Of a stretch of DNA of 12,329 bases, positions 1 to 6,301 are shown piece by piece (the first letter of the stretch is position 1; each line of letters starts with the position of its first letter). The stretch covers positions 1-12,329 of the forward strand of contig JASHSO010000278.1 in the NCBI GenBank assembly GCA_030038715.1, read 5' to 3'. The notes beneath the pieces were generated by a model, which was given only the letters and a program-made list of their open reading frames with translations, did not search any database and had not been told where the DNA came from. This DNA comes from Streptosporangiaceae bacterium. GTDB taxonomy: Bacteria > Actinomycetota > Actinomycetes > Streptosporangiales > Streptosporangiaceae. A program made the translations under genes and the position numbers.

Positions 1-767
1 GCCCAGGCCAGGACGTACAGCACGTGATTGCCGACCGGCTCGCCCATCGCCAGGCCACGGACCGCGTCGGCGAGGTCGGTGACCGGGTTGACCTTGACCC
101 AGGCCTGCAGCCAGCCCGGCATAGTCCGGGTGTCCTGGATCAGCACGCTGCTGCCGAACACCAGCGGCATCATGAAGATGAACGAGATGCCCTGCACCGT
201 CTCCGGGGCCGGCGCCAGCAGCCCGATCACCACTGAGAGCCAGCAGCAGGCCAGGTAGAACAGGTAGGCAAGGCCGTACGCGGCGAGCACAGGGCCGAAT
301 CCGGCATGGAACCGGAAGCCGAGCGCCGACCCGAAGCCGGTCAGCACCGCCATCACCACGCAGAACCGCACCGTGTCGCCGAGCACGGCGCCGGTGAGCG
401 GCGCCGAGCGTGCGATCGGCAAGCTGCGGAACCTGTCGAACACGCCCTTGCGGATGTCCTCGCACAGCGCGGTGCCGAGGTTCATGGTCGCGAACATCGC
501 CATCTGCGCGACCAGACCGGGGAGCAGCAGCCCCAGGTAGGCGTGCGTGCTCCCGGCGACCGCACCACCGAACACGTACAGGAACAGGACCAGGAACACG
601 ACCGGCATCAGCGTGACGTCCAGCAGCTTCTCCGGTGAGTGCCGGAGCTGGGCGACGTTGCGCCAGGCCAGCGTCAGGGAGTGTTGTGCGGTTTGCCCGG
701 CGGGGATCCTACGCCTCGGCACCGGGCGGGGCCTTGCAGCCTGTCGATCTACCTGCAGAGCCGTCAT
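1..767 (-). CDS. ABC-2 type exporter permease, DrrB-like (partial, C-terminus beyond window)
   Basis: Integral membrane half of a drug or lipid exporter that would pair with the ATPase encoded just upstream. Its ATG (765-767) overlaps the ATPase TGA as ATGA, so the two are translationally coupled. About 255 residues are visible with no stop. A basic, Pro/Arg-rich cytoplasmic N-terminus of about 50 residues leads into hydrophobic segments, for example VVFLVLFLYVFGGAV, then LLLPGLVAQMAMFATMNLG and a cytoplasmic stretch EDIRKGVFDRFRSLPIARS. Further membrane helices follow, and then NPVTDLADAVRGL, a stretch typical of DrrB/ABC-2 permeases just before the last helix. Only the end of the protein is missing. 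The substrate cannot be told from sequence. The family assignment is firm. A specific daunorubicin-type role is not implied, and no biosynthetic or resistance gene is nearby. Confidence 0.9.
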   Translation of the reverse strand, partial: MTALQVDRQAARPRPVPRRRIPAGQTAQHSLTLAWRNVAQLRHSPEKLLDVTLMPVVFLVLFLYVFGGAVAGSTHAYLGLLLPGLVAQMAMFATMNLGTALCEDIRKGVFDRFRSLPIARSAPLTGAVLGDTVRFCVVMAVLTGFGSALGFRFHAGFGPVLAAYGLAYLFYLACCWLSVVIGLLAPAPETVQGISFIFMMPLVFGSSVLIQDTRTMPGWLQAWVKVNPVTDLADAVRGLAMGEPVGNHVLYVLAW

Positions 768-1738
768 GCCGCCCTCCCGGGGTCCAGCGGAGCTTCGCCG
801 TCGCCGGCGCGGTGCCCGGTCAGGGTGAGGAACACCTCGTCAAGGCTGGGCAGCCGCAACGCCAGCTCGGACGTCGCCAGGCCGGCTTCGTCAAGCTGAC
901 GGACCAGCGCGGCCAGCACCGAGTTATCCCGGGCGGGCGCCGTCACTAGCCCGGTCTCGGAGTTCATCTCGGGCGTCGACCCGGTGACCGTGGCCACGAT
1001 CTGCGCGATGCCTGCCGTGTCGCCAGCGCTAGCCGCCCTGGCCGCAATCGTCTGGCTGCCGATCGTGGCCTTCAGTTCGGCTGCCGTCCCCGCGGCGACG
1101 ACCAAGCCGTGGTCCATCACCGCGATGAGGTCGGCAAGTTCGTCCGCCTCGTCGAGGTACTGTGTCGTCAGAAGTACCGTCACGCCGCCGGCCACAAGCC
1201 CGCGGATCGTCTCCCACACCTCGATGCGCGCCCGGGGGTCGAGCCCGGTCGTCGGCTCGTCGAGAAAGATGACCTCGGGCTCGCCGACCAGGCTGGCGGC
1301 GAGGTCGAGCCTGCGCCGCATGCCGCCGGAGTAGGTCTTAGCCGCGCGGCGCGCCGCATCGGCCAGCCCGAACCGGCCGAGCAGCTCCCCGGCACGCTGC
1401 CGGGCCGCTTGCCGGGTCAAGCCGAGCAGCCGGCCGATCATGAGCAGGTTCTCCGCGCCGGTCAGCTCGTCGTCCACCGAGGCGTATTGCCCAGTCAGCG
1501 CTATGAGCTGGCGTACCTGCACAGCGTCCGCTGCCACGTCGTAGCCGCAAATCCTCGCCCGCCCGGCGTCGGCCCTCAGCAGCGTGGCCAGGACCCGCAC
1601 CGCAGTCGTCTTGCCCGCGCCGTTCGGCCCTAGCAGCGCGAGTACGCTCCCGCGGCGGGCGGCGAAATCCACTCCGTCCAAGGCCCGCGTCGCGCCAAAG
1701 CGCTTCCGCAACCCCTCGGCCTCGATGGCGTAGTCCAC
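764..1738 (-). CDS. ABC exporter ATP-binding protein, DrrA-like
   Basis: Cytoplasmic ATPase subunit powering the DrrB-like permease. The open frame extends upstream to 1798, but I place the start at the GTG at 1736-1738 (VDYAIEAEGLRKRFG). GGGAGGG lies five bases upstream of it, and homologues begin at this point, giving 324 residues. Walker A GPNGAGKTT is at about 37-45, the Q-loop Gln at 84, the signature YSGGM at 136-140, and Walker B VIFLDEPTTGLD at about 156-167. The position usually holding the switch His reads TTQYLDEAD, with Gln, as is common in the DrrA family. After the nucleotide-binding domain (about 220 residues) comes the DrrA-type C-terminal domain, ending in LPSLDEVFLTLTGH. The gene lies beyond the palindrome that closes the bkd operon, so it is probably transcribed separately. 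Family assignment is very sure; the substrate is unknown. Confidence 0.95.
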   Translation of the reverse strand: MDYAIEAEGLRKRFGATRALDGVDFAARRGSVLALLGPNGAGKTTAVRVLATLLRADAGRARICGYDVAADAVQVRQLIALTGQYASVDDELTGAENLLMIGRLLGLTRQAARQRAGELLGRFGLADAARRAAKTYSGGMRRRLDLAASLVGEPEVIFLDEPTTGLDPRARIEVWETIRGLVAGGVTVLLTTQYLDEADELADLIAVMDHGLVVAAGTAAELKATIGSQTIAARAASAGDTAGIAQIVATVTGSTPEMNSETGLVTAPARDNSVLAALVRQLDEAGLATSELALRLPSLDEVFLTLTGHRAGDGEAPLDPGRAA

Positions 1739-1782
1739 GTGTCCCTCCCGTGCGGTCAGTGCATGCCTCCACAGTGCGCCGC

Positions 1783-1813
1783 CGCGCTGACGGGACACGG
1801 CCAGCGCGCTGAC
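1783..1813. promoter_or_regulatory. Possible operator: direct repeat CGCGCTGAC x2 upstream of the ABC exporter
   Basis: The 9-mer CGCGCTGAC occurs at 1783-1791 and again at 1805-1813, a 22-bp period of about two helical turns. The second copy overlaps the 10-bp palindrome CAGCGCGCTG (1802-1811). The pair lies 45-75 bp upstream of the ATPase GTG, where a repressor of an efflux operon could bind. No convincing -10/-35 pair is visible between the gene and the palindrome at 1861, and GC-rich repeats arise easily by chance. This is inference only. Confidence 0.2.
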
Positions 1814-1860
1814 ATGACCACAGGACTACTGATGCCGGCCTTACCCGGGCCTGACGTGGG

Positions 1861-1888
1861 CGCACACCGGCCCTAGGGCCGGTGTGCG
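1861..1888 (-). terminator. Perfect 28-bp palindrome, likely terminator of the bkd-Dabb operon
   Basis: Two 14-base arms (CGCACACCGGCCCT and its exact complement) abut without a spacer. The RNA would form a GC-rich hairpin of about 12 bp with a 4-base loop. It begins seven bases after the Dabb stop codon. There is no T-run on either side, which is common for actinobacterial hairpin terminators. Being symmetrical, it could act in both directions. A protein-binding role is the alternative. Confidence 0.7.
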
Positions 1889-1895
1889 ACAGAGT

Positions 1896-2189
1896 TCAGA
1901 TCTCGTACTGGACGGCTGCGCGCTCGCGCAGCATCGGCGCGATCATCCGGTTCACAATGTCGCGGTGCCCTGGATCGTCGCGGTAGGCGGCGTAGCTGTC
2001 GGCGTCATCGAAGTCGGCGACCACGGCGAAGTCATAGTTGCCGCTGTTGATGCCCGCGTCCGCGCCGGCGTGGTATGCCCGCAGGCCGGACAGGTGCGGT
2101 CCGAGCGCGGTCAGCTCGTCGACCACCTGCCGCACCTTCTCCGGCGTGGCCGCCTCGTTCCACGCCATCAGCACCACGTGCCTGATCAT
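1896..2189 (-). CDS. Dabb (stress-responsive A/B barrel) domain protein
   Basis: Small soluble protein of 97 residues. It matches the Dabb ferredoxin-like fold: an opening strand MIRHVVLMAWNE, a helix around ATPEKVRQVVDELTAL, a central YDFAVVADFDDADSYAAYRDDPGH, and a final helix IVNRMIAPMLRER. Proteins of this family usually dimerise. Some are enzymes of polyketide or aromatic chemistry, but most have no known reaction, and none can be assigned here. The first ATG (2193-2195) directly abuts AGAGGA. The second (2187-2189) has that site six bases upstream, so I prefer the second. It lies 52 bases after bkdC on the same strand and just before the palindromic terminator, so it is probably the last gene of the bkd operon. 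It occupies the position where some organisms carry the E3 gene, but it is not an E3. Confidence 0.85.
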   Translation of the reverse strand: MIRHVVLMAWNEAATPEKVRQVVDELTALGPHLSGLRAYHAGADAGINSGNYDFAVVADFDDADSYAAYRDDPGHRDIVNRMIAPMLRERAAVQYEI

Positions 2190-2241
2190 CGCCATCCTCT
2201 CGGTTGCAGCCAGGCCGGGCCGGCTCCTGACCGGGATCCGC

Positions 2242-3675
2242 TCACGACCAGGCGAGCATCGTCACCGGATCGGTCAGCATGGTGCCGACGTCCCGCAGCA
2301 CGGCCGAGCCCAGGTCGCCGTCCACGATCCGGTGGTCGAAGGACAGCGCGAGCGTGCACACATGGCGTACGGCAAGCTGCCCGCCGACCACCCACGGTGC
2401 CTCCCGCACCCGGCCGAACGCCAGGATCGCCGCCTCGCCGGGAGTGATAATCGGAGTCCCGCTGTCGACCCCGAACACGCCCACGTTGGTGATCGTGATG
2501 GTTCCGCCGGTCAGGTCCGCCGGGGTTGCCCTGCCCGCCCTCGCGGTGTCGGCCAGCCGTTGCAGCGCCCTGGCCAGGTCTGGCAGGCCCAGCGAGTGGG
2601 CTTCCTTCACGTTCGGCACTACCAGCCCGCGTTCGGTCGCGGCGGCGATGCCGAGGTTCACGTAGCGCTTGACCACGATCTCCTGTGCAGCCTCGTCCCA
2701 GCTTGAGTTGATCATCGGGTTCCTGGCAGCGGCCACGATAAGCGCCCGCGAGACCAGCAGCAGCGGCGACACCCGCACGTCGGCGAACTCACCAAGCGCG
2801 CGCAGTCGCTCGGTCGCTGCCATGGTCTCGGTGATGTCGATCTCCAGGAACTCGGTGACGTGCGGCGCGGTGAAAGCGCTGCCCGCCACCGCGGCTGCCG
2901 TGTGCTTGCGGACGCCCCGGATCGGAATTCGCTCCTCGCGCGGCAGTGCCCCAGAAGCCGCTGCCGTGCCGATCGCCGGAATTCTTTCGGTAACGTGGTC
3001 GGCCCCCCCGACTGTCGCAGCCGCCAGTTCGACGTCATCCCGGGTGATCGAGCCCTCCGGTCCGGTCCCGGTCAGCCCGCCCAGCTCGACCCCGAGGTCC
3101 CTGGCTAGCTTCCTGACCGGCGGCTTGGCCAGCACCCGGCCGTTCCCCGCCGGGCGTGCCGGTCCGGCGTCCCGTTCGATCGGCACTGCAGGCCGGACAG
3201 GCTCGACGTCCCCGGTCGGCGGGACCGGCGTGCGGCCGCCCCGGCCTGCTGCCGGCTTGCGCGGTCGCCGGGTCGTGGTGCCGAGCTTGACGCCGTAACC
3301 CACCAGCACCGCCTGCCGTTCGGCCTTCGGTGCCGGACTGCCGATAATGCCCGGTTCCACCGCACCCTCCGGGCGCGGCGGAACGAGGTCCTCGATCTCG
3401 CTCACCGGCCGCGGTGTCGGCGGCTCGCCAGGCCCGACGCTCACCGAGATGATCGGCGTGCCGACGTCGGCTGTCGCGCCCTCGGGAACGAGCAGGTCCG
3501 CTACCACGCCCTCGTACGGGCTCGGCAGCTCGACCACAGCCTTGGCGGTCTCGATCTCGACGATGACCTGATTGACGGTGATCTTGTCACCAGGCTGCAC
3601 GTGCCACCTGACGATGTCGGCCTCGGTCAGGCCTTCGCCGACGTCAGAGAGCTTGAACTCCTTGAGCTCAGACAT
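2242..3675 (-). CDS. bkdC: Branched-chain 2-oxo acid dehydrogenase E2, dihydrolipoyl acyltransferase
   Basis: Core subunit that carries the acyl group on a swinging lipoyl arm and transfers it to CoA, yielding isobutyryl-, isovaleryl- and 2-methylbutyryl-CoA. In actinomycetes these prime iso/anteiso fatty acids and some polyketides. Domains in its 477 residues: a lipoyl domain at about 3-80, with the lipoylated Lys in EIETAKAVVE at position 45; a long Pro/Arg-rich linker that contains QAVLVGYGVKLG (about 121-132), a stretch typical of actinobacterial BkdC; an E1/E3-binding domain at about 180-217 (VRKLARDLGVEL...TGPEGSITRDDV); and the acyltransferase domain from about 245. The last ends with the catalytic motif HRIVDG (His448, Asp452). 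The ATG follows bkdB by nine bases, with GAGAGGG five bases upstream. A succinyl- or acetyl-transferring E2 is less likely given the E1 partners and the linker motif. Confidence 0.95.
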   Translation of the reverse strand: MSELKEFKLSDVGEGLTEADIVRWHVQPGDKITVNQVIVEIETAKAVVELPSPYEGVVADLLVPEGATADVGTPIISVSVGPGEPPTPRPVSEIEDLVPPRPEGAVEPGIIGSPAPKAERQAVLVGYGVKLGTTTRRPRKPAAGRGGRTPVPPTGDVEPVRPAVPIERDAGPARPAGNGRVLAKPPVRKLARDLGVELGGLTGTGPEGSITRDDVELAAATVGGADHVTERIPAIGTAAASGALPREERIPIRGVRKHTAAAVAGSAFTAPHVTEFLEIDITETMAATERLRALGEFADVRVSPLLLVSRALIVAAARNPMINSSWDEAAQEIVVKRYVNLGIAAATERGLVVPNVKEAHSLGLPDLARALQRLADTARAGRATPADLTGGTITITNVGVFGVDSGTPIITPGEAAILAFGRVREAPWVVGGQLAVRHVCTLALSFDHRIVDGDLGSAVLRDVGTMLTDPVTMLAWS

Positions 3676-3684
3676 GAGGCCCTC

Positions 3685-4668
3685 TCAGTAGCCGAACGTG
3701 CGGTCAACCGCGTCCAGGATGCGATCCAGGTCGGGCAGGTAGTACTCCTCCATCCGGGAGGGAGGGTAGGGAGTGGAGTAGGCGCCGACTCGCAGCACGG
3801 GAGCCTCAAGACTGTAGAAGCACTCCTGCGTCACCCGGGCCGCGACCTCTGCCCCGATGCCGCCGGTGACGACGGCCTCGTGCACGACGACGCACCTGCC
3901 GGTCTTGCGGACCGACTCGAAGATCGTGCCGGTATCCAGAGGAGCCAGTGAGCGCAGGTCGATCACCTCGATCGACCGGCCTTCCTCGCGCGCAGCGACC
4001 GCAGCCTCGCCGCACGTCCGCACCATCGGCCCGTAGCACAGGACCGTCACGTCGGTGCCGGCGGCCACGATCCGGGCCTGGTCCATTGGCGGTGCGACGG
4101 CCAGCCCGCCGTCGGTATCGACCTCTGCCTTATCCCAGTAGCGACGCTTGGGCTCGAAAAAGATCACTGGGTCGTCGCTCAGAGCTGCCTGCTGGATCAT
4201 GGTGTAGGCATCCGCCGGGCCGCCGCAGGCGACCACCCGCAGACCTGGAGTGTGCGCGAACAGGGCCTCCGGCGATTCGCTGTGGTGCTCTACGGCGCCA
4301 ATGCCGCCGCCGAACGGAATCCTGATCACGACCGGCAGCCGGACCGACCCAAGCGATCGGTACCGCATCTTGGCCAGCTGCGACACGATCTGGTCGAAGG
4401 CGGGGAACACGAAGCCGTCGAACTGAATCTCGCAGATCGGGCGGTAGCCACGCAGCGCCAGCCCGACAGCGGTACCCACGATTCCGGATTCGGCGAGCGG
4501 GGTGTCCACCACCCGGGCCTCTCCGAAGTCCTTCTGCAGCCCGTCAGTGACGCGGAAGACGCCGCCGAGCTTGCCCACGTCCTCCCCCATGATCAGCGTC
4601 TTGGGGTTGTTCTCCAGCGCCTTGCGCAGCCCTTCGTTGAGTGCCCTGGACAGCGTGAGGGTGGTCAT
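3685..4668 (-). CDS. bkdB: Branched-chain 2-oxo acid dehydrogenase E1 beta subunit
   Basis: Forms the alpha2beta2 thiamine-diphosphate-dependent E1 with the upstream alpha subunit, decarboxylating branched-chain 2-oxo acids derived from Val, Leu and Ile. The frame is open further upstream, but the family N-terminus is MTTLTLSRALNEGLRKAL. Its ATG (4666-4668) has GGGAGGGACG before it and overlaps the bkdA TGA as ATGA, giving 327 residues, normal for the family. Conserved segments are MGEDVGKLGGVFRVTDGL (27-44) and RVVDTPLAESGIVG (52-65), where Glu60 is the glutamate that activates the cofactor. Next is QFDGFVFPAFDQIVSQLAKMRYRS in the transketolase-type domain. The C-terminal part ends PSRMEEYYLPDLDRILDAVDR, as in other E1 beta subunits. 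Assignment to branched-chain rather than pyruvate substrate rests on the partner genes. Confidence 0.95.
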   Translation of the reverse strand: MTTLTLSRALNEGLRKALENNPKTLIMGEDVGKLGGVFRVTDGLQKDFGEARVVDTPLAESGIVGTAVGLALRGYRPICEIQFDGFVFPAFDQIVSQLAKMRYRSLGSVRLPVVIRIPFGGGIGAVEHHSESPEALFAHTPGLRVVACGGPADAYTMIQQAALSDDPVIFFEPKRRYWDKAEVDTDGGLAVAPPMDQARIVAAGTDVTVLCYGPMVRTCGEAAVAAREEGRSIEVIDLRSLAPLDTGTIFESVRKTGRCVVVHEAVVTGGIGAEVAARVTQECFYSLEAPVLRVGAYSTPYPPSRMEEYYLPDLDRILDAVDRTFGY

Positions 4669-5846
4669 CGTCCCTCCCGTGCCAGTTCGCGCTGCTCGTC
4701 CGCGAACGAGTCCAGGTAAGCGGCGAACTCGGCGCGCTCGGCGGCAAGCTGCGCGGTCTCGGCGGTGAGCACGTCGTCGAACATCGATCCTGGCGGCGGG
4801 TCCGGCATCGCCTGGCACGCGGCCCGGATCCGCTTGCCGACGGCGGCCGCCTCGGCATCGATGTCGTCAAGGAACCGCATGTCGGCAAGCTCGCCTCGGA
4901 TCAGGTACTGCTTGACCCGCTCGATCGGATCCTTCAGCTTCCACGCCTCGAGCTCGGCCGACAGCCGGTACCTGGTTGGGTCGTCGGTGGTGGTATGCGC
5001 CCCCATCCGGTAGGTGAAGGCCTCGATCAGCGTCGGCCCCTGGCCCTCCCGAGCAGCTTGCATGGCTTTCCTGGTCACCGCGAGGCAGGCGAGCACGTCG
5101 TTGCCGTCGACCCTTACGCCCGGGAAGCCGAAGCCGTGAGCGCGGTGGTAGAGCGGCACCCGGCTCTGCCGCTCCAGCGGCTCAGAGATCGCCCACTGGT
5201 TGTTCTGGCAGAAGAACACGACCGGCGCGTTGTTGACCGATGCCCAGATGAAGGCCTCGTTGACATCACCCTGGCTGGTGGCGCCATCGCCGAAGTAGGC
5301 GATGGTCGCGTCGCCGTCCTCACCCATCGCGCCGTCGCGCTGGATGCCCATGGCGTAGCCGGTGGCGTGCAGCGCCTGGCTGCCGATGACGATCGTGTAG
5401 AGGTGGAAATTGTGCTCGGCAGGATCCCAGCCGCCGTGGCTGACCCCGCGGAACAGCGCCAGCAGCTTGACCGGATCCACGCCGCGGCACCAGGCGACGC
5501 CATGCTCGCGGTAGGTGGGGAAGGCCATGTCGCCCGGCCGCAGCGCCCGTCCCGAGCCGACCTGGGCGGCTTCCTGCCCCAGCAGCGAGGCCCAGATCCC
5601 CAGTTCGCCCTGGCGTTGCAAGGCAATCGCCTCGAAATCAATCCGGCGGACGATGACGAGGTCGCGGTACAGGGCCTTGATCTCATCCGCCGATATCTCG
5701 AGCGGGTAGTCGGGGTGCTCGGCTCGCTCGCCCTCCGGGGTGAGTAGCTGTATCAGCTCGGCCGAGTCCGCCTGCCTGTGGGTGTCGCGGGCTGTTGCTC
5801 GCGGGGCAGTGCGGGAGACGGCGCGGCCGGCATCTTTGACGGTCAC
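4665..5846 (-). CDS. bkdA: Branched-chain 2-oxo acid dehydrogenase E1 alpha subunit
   Basis: First gene of the operon and the thiamine-diphosphate-binding half of E1, 393 residues. The start is GTG (5844-5846) with a strong AAGGAG six bases upstream. An unstructured N-terminal extension of about 45 residues precedes the catalytic domain, as in many actinobacterial BkdA proteins. The ThDP/Mg motif begins GDGATSQGDVNEA (186-198) and ends at CQNNQWAIS (Asn215-Asn216). SLLGQEAAQVGSGRALRPGD (87-106) and YREHG (112-116) are typical of E1 alpha. YRMGAHTTTDDPTRYR (279-294) matches the active-site loop of branched-chain E1 (mammalian form GHHSTSDD) better than the pyruvate version, which is the main ground for calling branched-chain specificity. 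Neighbours bkdB and bkdC are co-oriented and coupled. No E3 gene is present. Confidence 0.95.
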   Translation of the reverse strand: MTVKDAGRAVSRTAPRATARDTHRQADSAELIQLLTPEGERAEHPDYPLEISADEIKALYRDLVIVRRIDFEAIALQRQGELGIWASLLGQEAAQVGSGRALRPGDMAFPTYREHGVAWCRGVDPVKLLALFRGVSHGGWDPAEHNFHLYTIVIGSQALHATGYAMGIQRDGAMGEDGDATIAYFGDGATSQGDVNEAFIWASVNNAPVVFFCQNNQWAISEPLERQSRVPLYHRAHGFGFPGVRVDGNDVLACLAVTRKAMQAAREGQGPTLIEAFTYRMGAHTTTDDPTRYRLSAELEAWKLKDPIERVKQYLIRGELADMRFLDDIDAEAAAVGKRIRAACQAMPDPPPGSMFDDVLTAETAQLAAERAEFAAYLDSFADEQRELAREGR

Positions 5847-5922
5847 GTGCCACTCCTTGCATGCTCATGCCCGGCCCAGCGCTAGCCCTGGCCGGCGGAC
5901 CGTGAGTCCGTGTTGCGCTGCG

Positions 5923-5953
5923 ACAGTACTAGCAGCGTTCAGGGTCCGGTCAA
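5923..5953 (-). promoter_or_regulatory. Candidate sigma70-type promoter for bkdABC
   Basis: On the minus strand TTGACC (5948-5953) resembles a -35 box. It is followed by TAGTAC (5926-5931, 16-base spacer) or TACTGT (5923-5928, 19-base spacer) as the -10. Transcription would start near 5916, leaving a leader of about 70 bases before the bkdA GTG. The leader includes a small hairpin (CGGAC/GTCCG, 5896-5910). The -35 is good and the -10 imperfect. Confidence 0.45.
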
Positions 5954-5977
5954 GACCCGCAAGTCCTGGCTGCGATG

Positions 5978-5991
5978 GTGATCCATGTCAC
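5978..5991. promoter_or_regulatory. CRP/GlxR-like operator candidate (GTGA-N6-TCAC)
   Basis: GTGATCCATGTCAC has both core half-sites of the CRP-family consensus (TGTGA-N6-TCACA) with the right spacing; the outermost T and A are not matched. It sits between the divergent bkdA and purS genes. Its centre is about 68 bp upstream of the inferred bkd transcription start and about 83 bp upstream of the purS GTG. Regulation by a CRP-family protein is inference from this one match. Confidence 0.35.
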
Positions 5992-6055
5992 GAATCTGGG
6001 CTGTCTGATGGCAAGGTTACCGGCGCGCAGGCGCTCAACCCTAGGCCGCGCCACG

Positions 6056-6061
6056 TACTGT
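6056..6061 (+). promoter_or_regulatory. -10 element of a leaderless purS promoter
   Basis: TACTGT fits the actinobacterial TANNNT -10 and ends six bases before the purS GTG, so transcription would begin at or next to the start codon. No Shine-Dalgarno sequence precedes the GTG, consistent with a leaderless message. No clear -35 is seen. Confidence 0.5.
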
Positions 6062-6067
6062 TCTGGT

Positions 6068-6301
6068 GTGCAGAGGTTCGTCATCGAGGTCATGCTCAAG
6101 CCCGAGATCCACGACCCGCAGGGCGAGGCGATCGCTCGCGCCTGCCAGCGCCTCGGCTTTGGCCAGGTTGCCGGGGTTCGCCAGGGCAAGAGATTCGAGC
6201 TCGAGCTCGCCGAGCCGCTGGCCGAGCAGCGGATCGCGGAACTCGCCGGGGAACTGCTGGCCAACCCGGTGATCGAGGACTTCACGGTCAGGCCGGGCTA
6301 G
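6068..6301 (+). CDS. purS: Phosphoribosylformylglycinamidine (FGAM) synthase subunit PurS
   Basis: Small structural subunit of 77 residues in the three-part enzyme PurS-PurQ-PurL, which converts FGAR to FGAM in de novo purine synthesis. PurS dimers bridge glutaminase and synthetase and assist ammonia transfer. The sequence starts QRFVIEVMLKPEIHDPQGEAIARACQRLGF, typical of PurS, and ends NPVIEDFTV. The frame is open 31 codons further upstream (ATG at 5975), but that extension has no PurS similarity. I choose the GTG at 6068-6070 by family length and the adjacent -10 element. Unusually, purQ and purL lie more than 2.3 kb downstream. The TAG stop overlaps by two bases the stop of the convergent lipoprotein gene. 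Confidence 0.93.
   Translation: MQRFVIEVMLKPEIHDPQGEAIARACQRLGFGQVAGVRQGKRFELELAEPLAEQRIAELAGELLANPVIEDFTVRPG

Noticed and set aside
306..638. Plus-strand frames over the ABC permease and the bkd genes
   Set aside because: They are His/Arg/Pro-rich shadow frames opposite well-supported minus-strand genes and match no family.
4669..4818. Longer E1 beta starting upstream at 4818
   Set aside because: The extension lies inside bkdA and reads as low-complexity Arg/Ala. The ATG at 4666-4668 has a strong ribosome site and the family N-terminus.
5975..6067. N-terminal extension of PurS from the ATG at 5975
   Set aside because: The extra 31 residues do not resemble PurS, the ATG has no ribosome site, and it would overlap the bkd promoter region. 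The GTG at 6068 gives the normal length.
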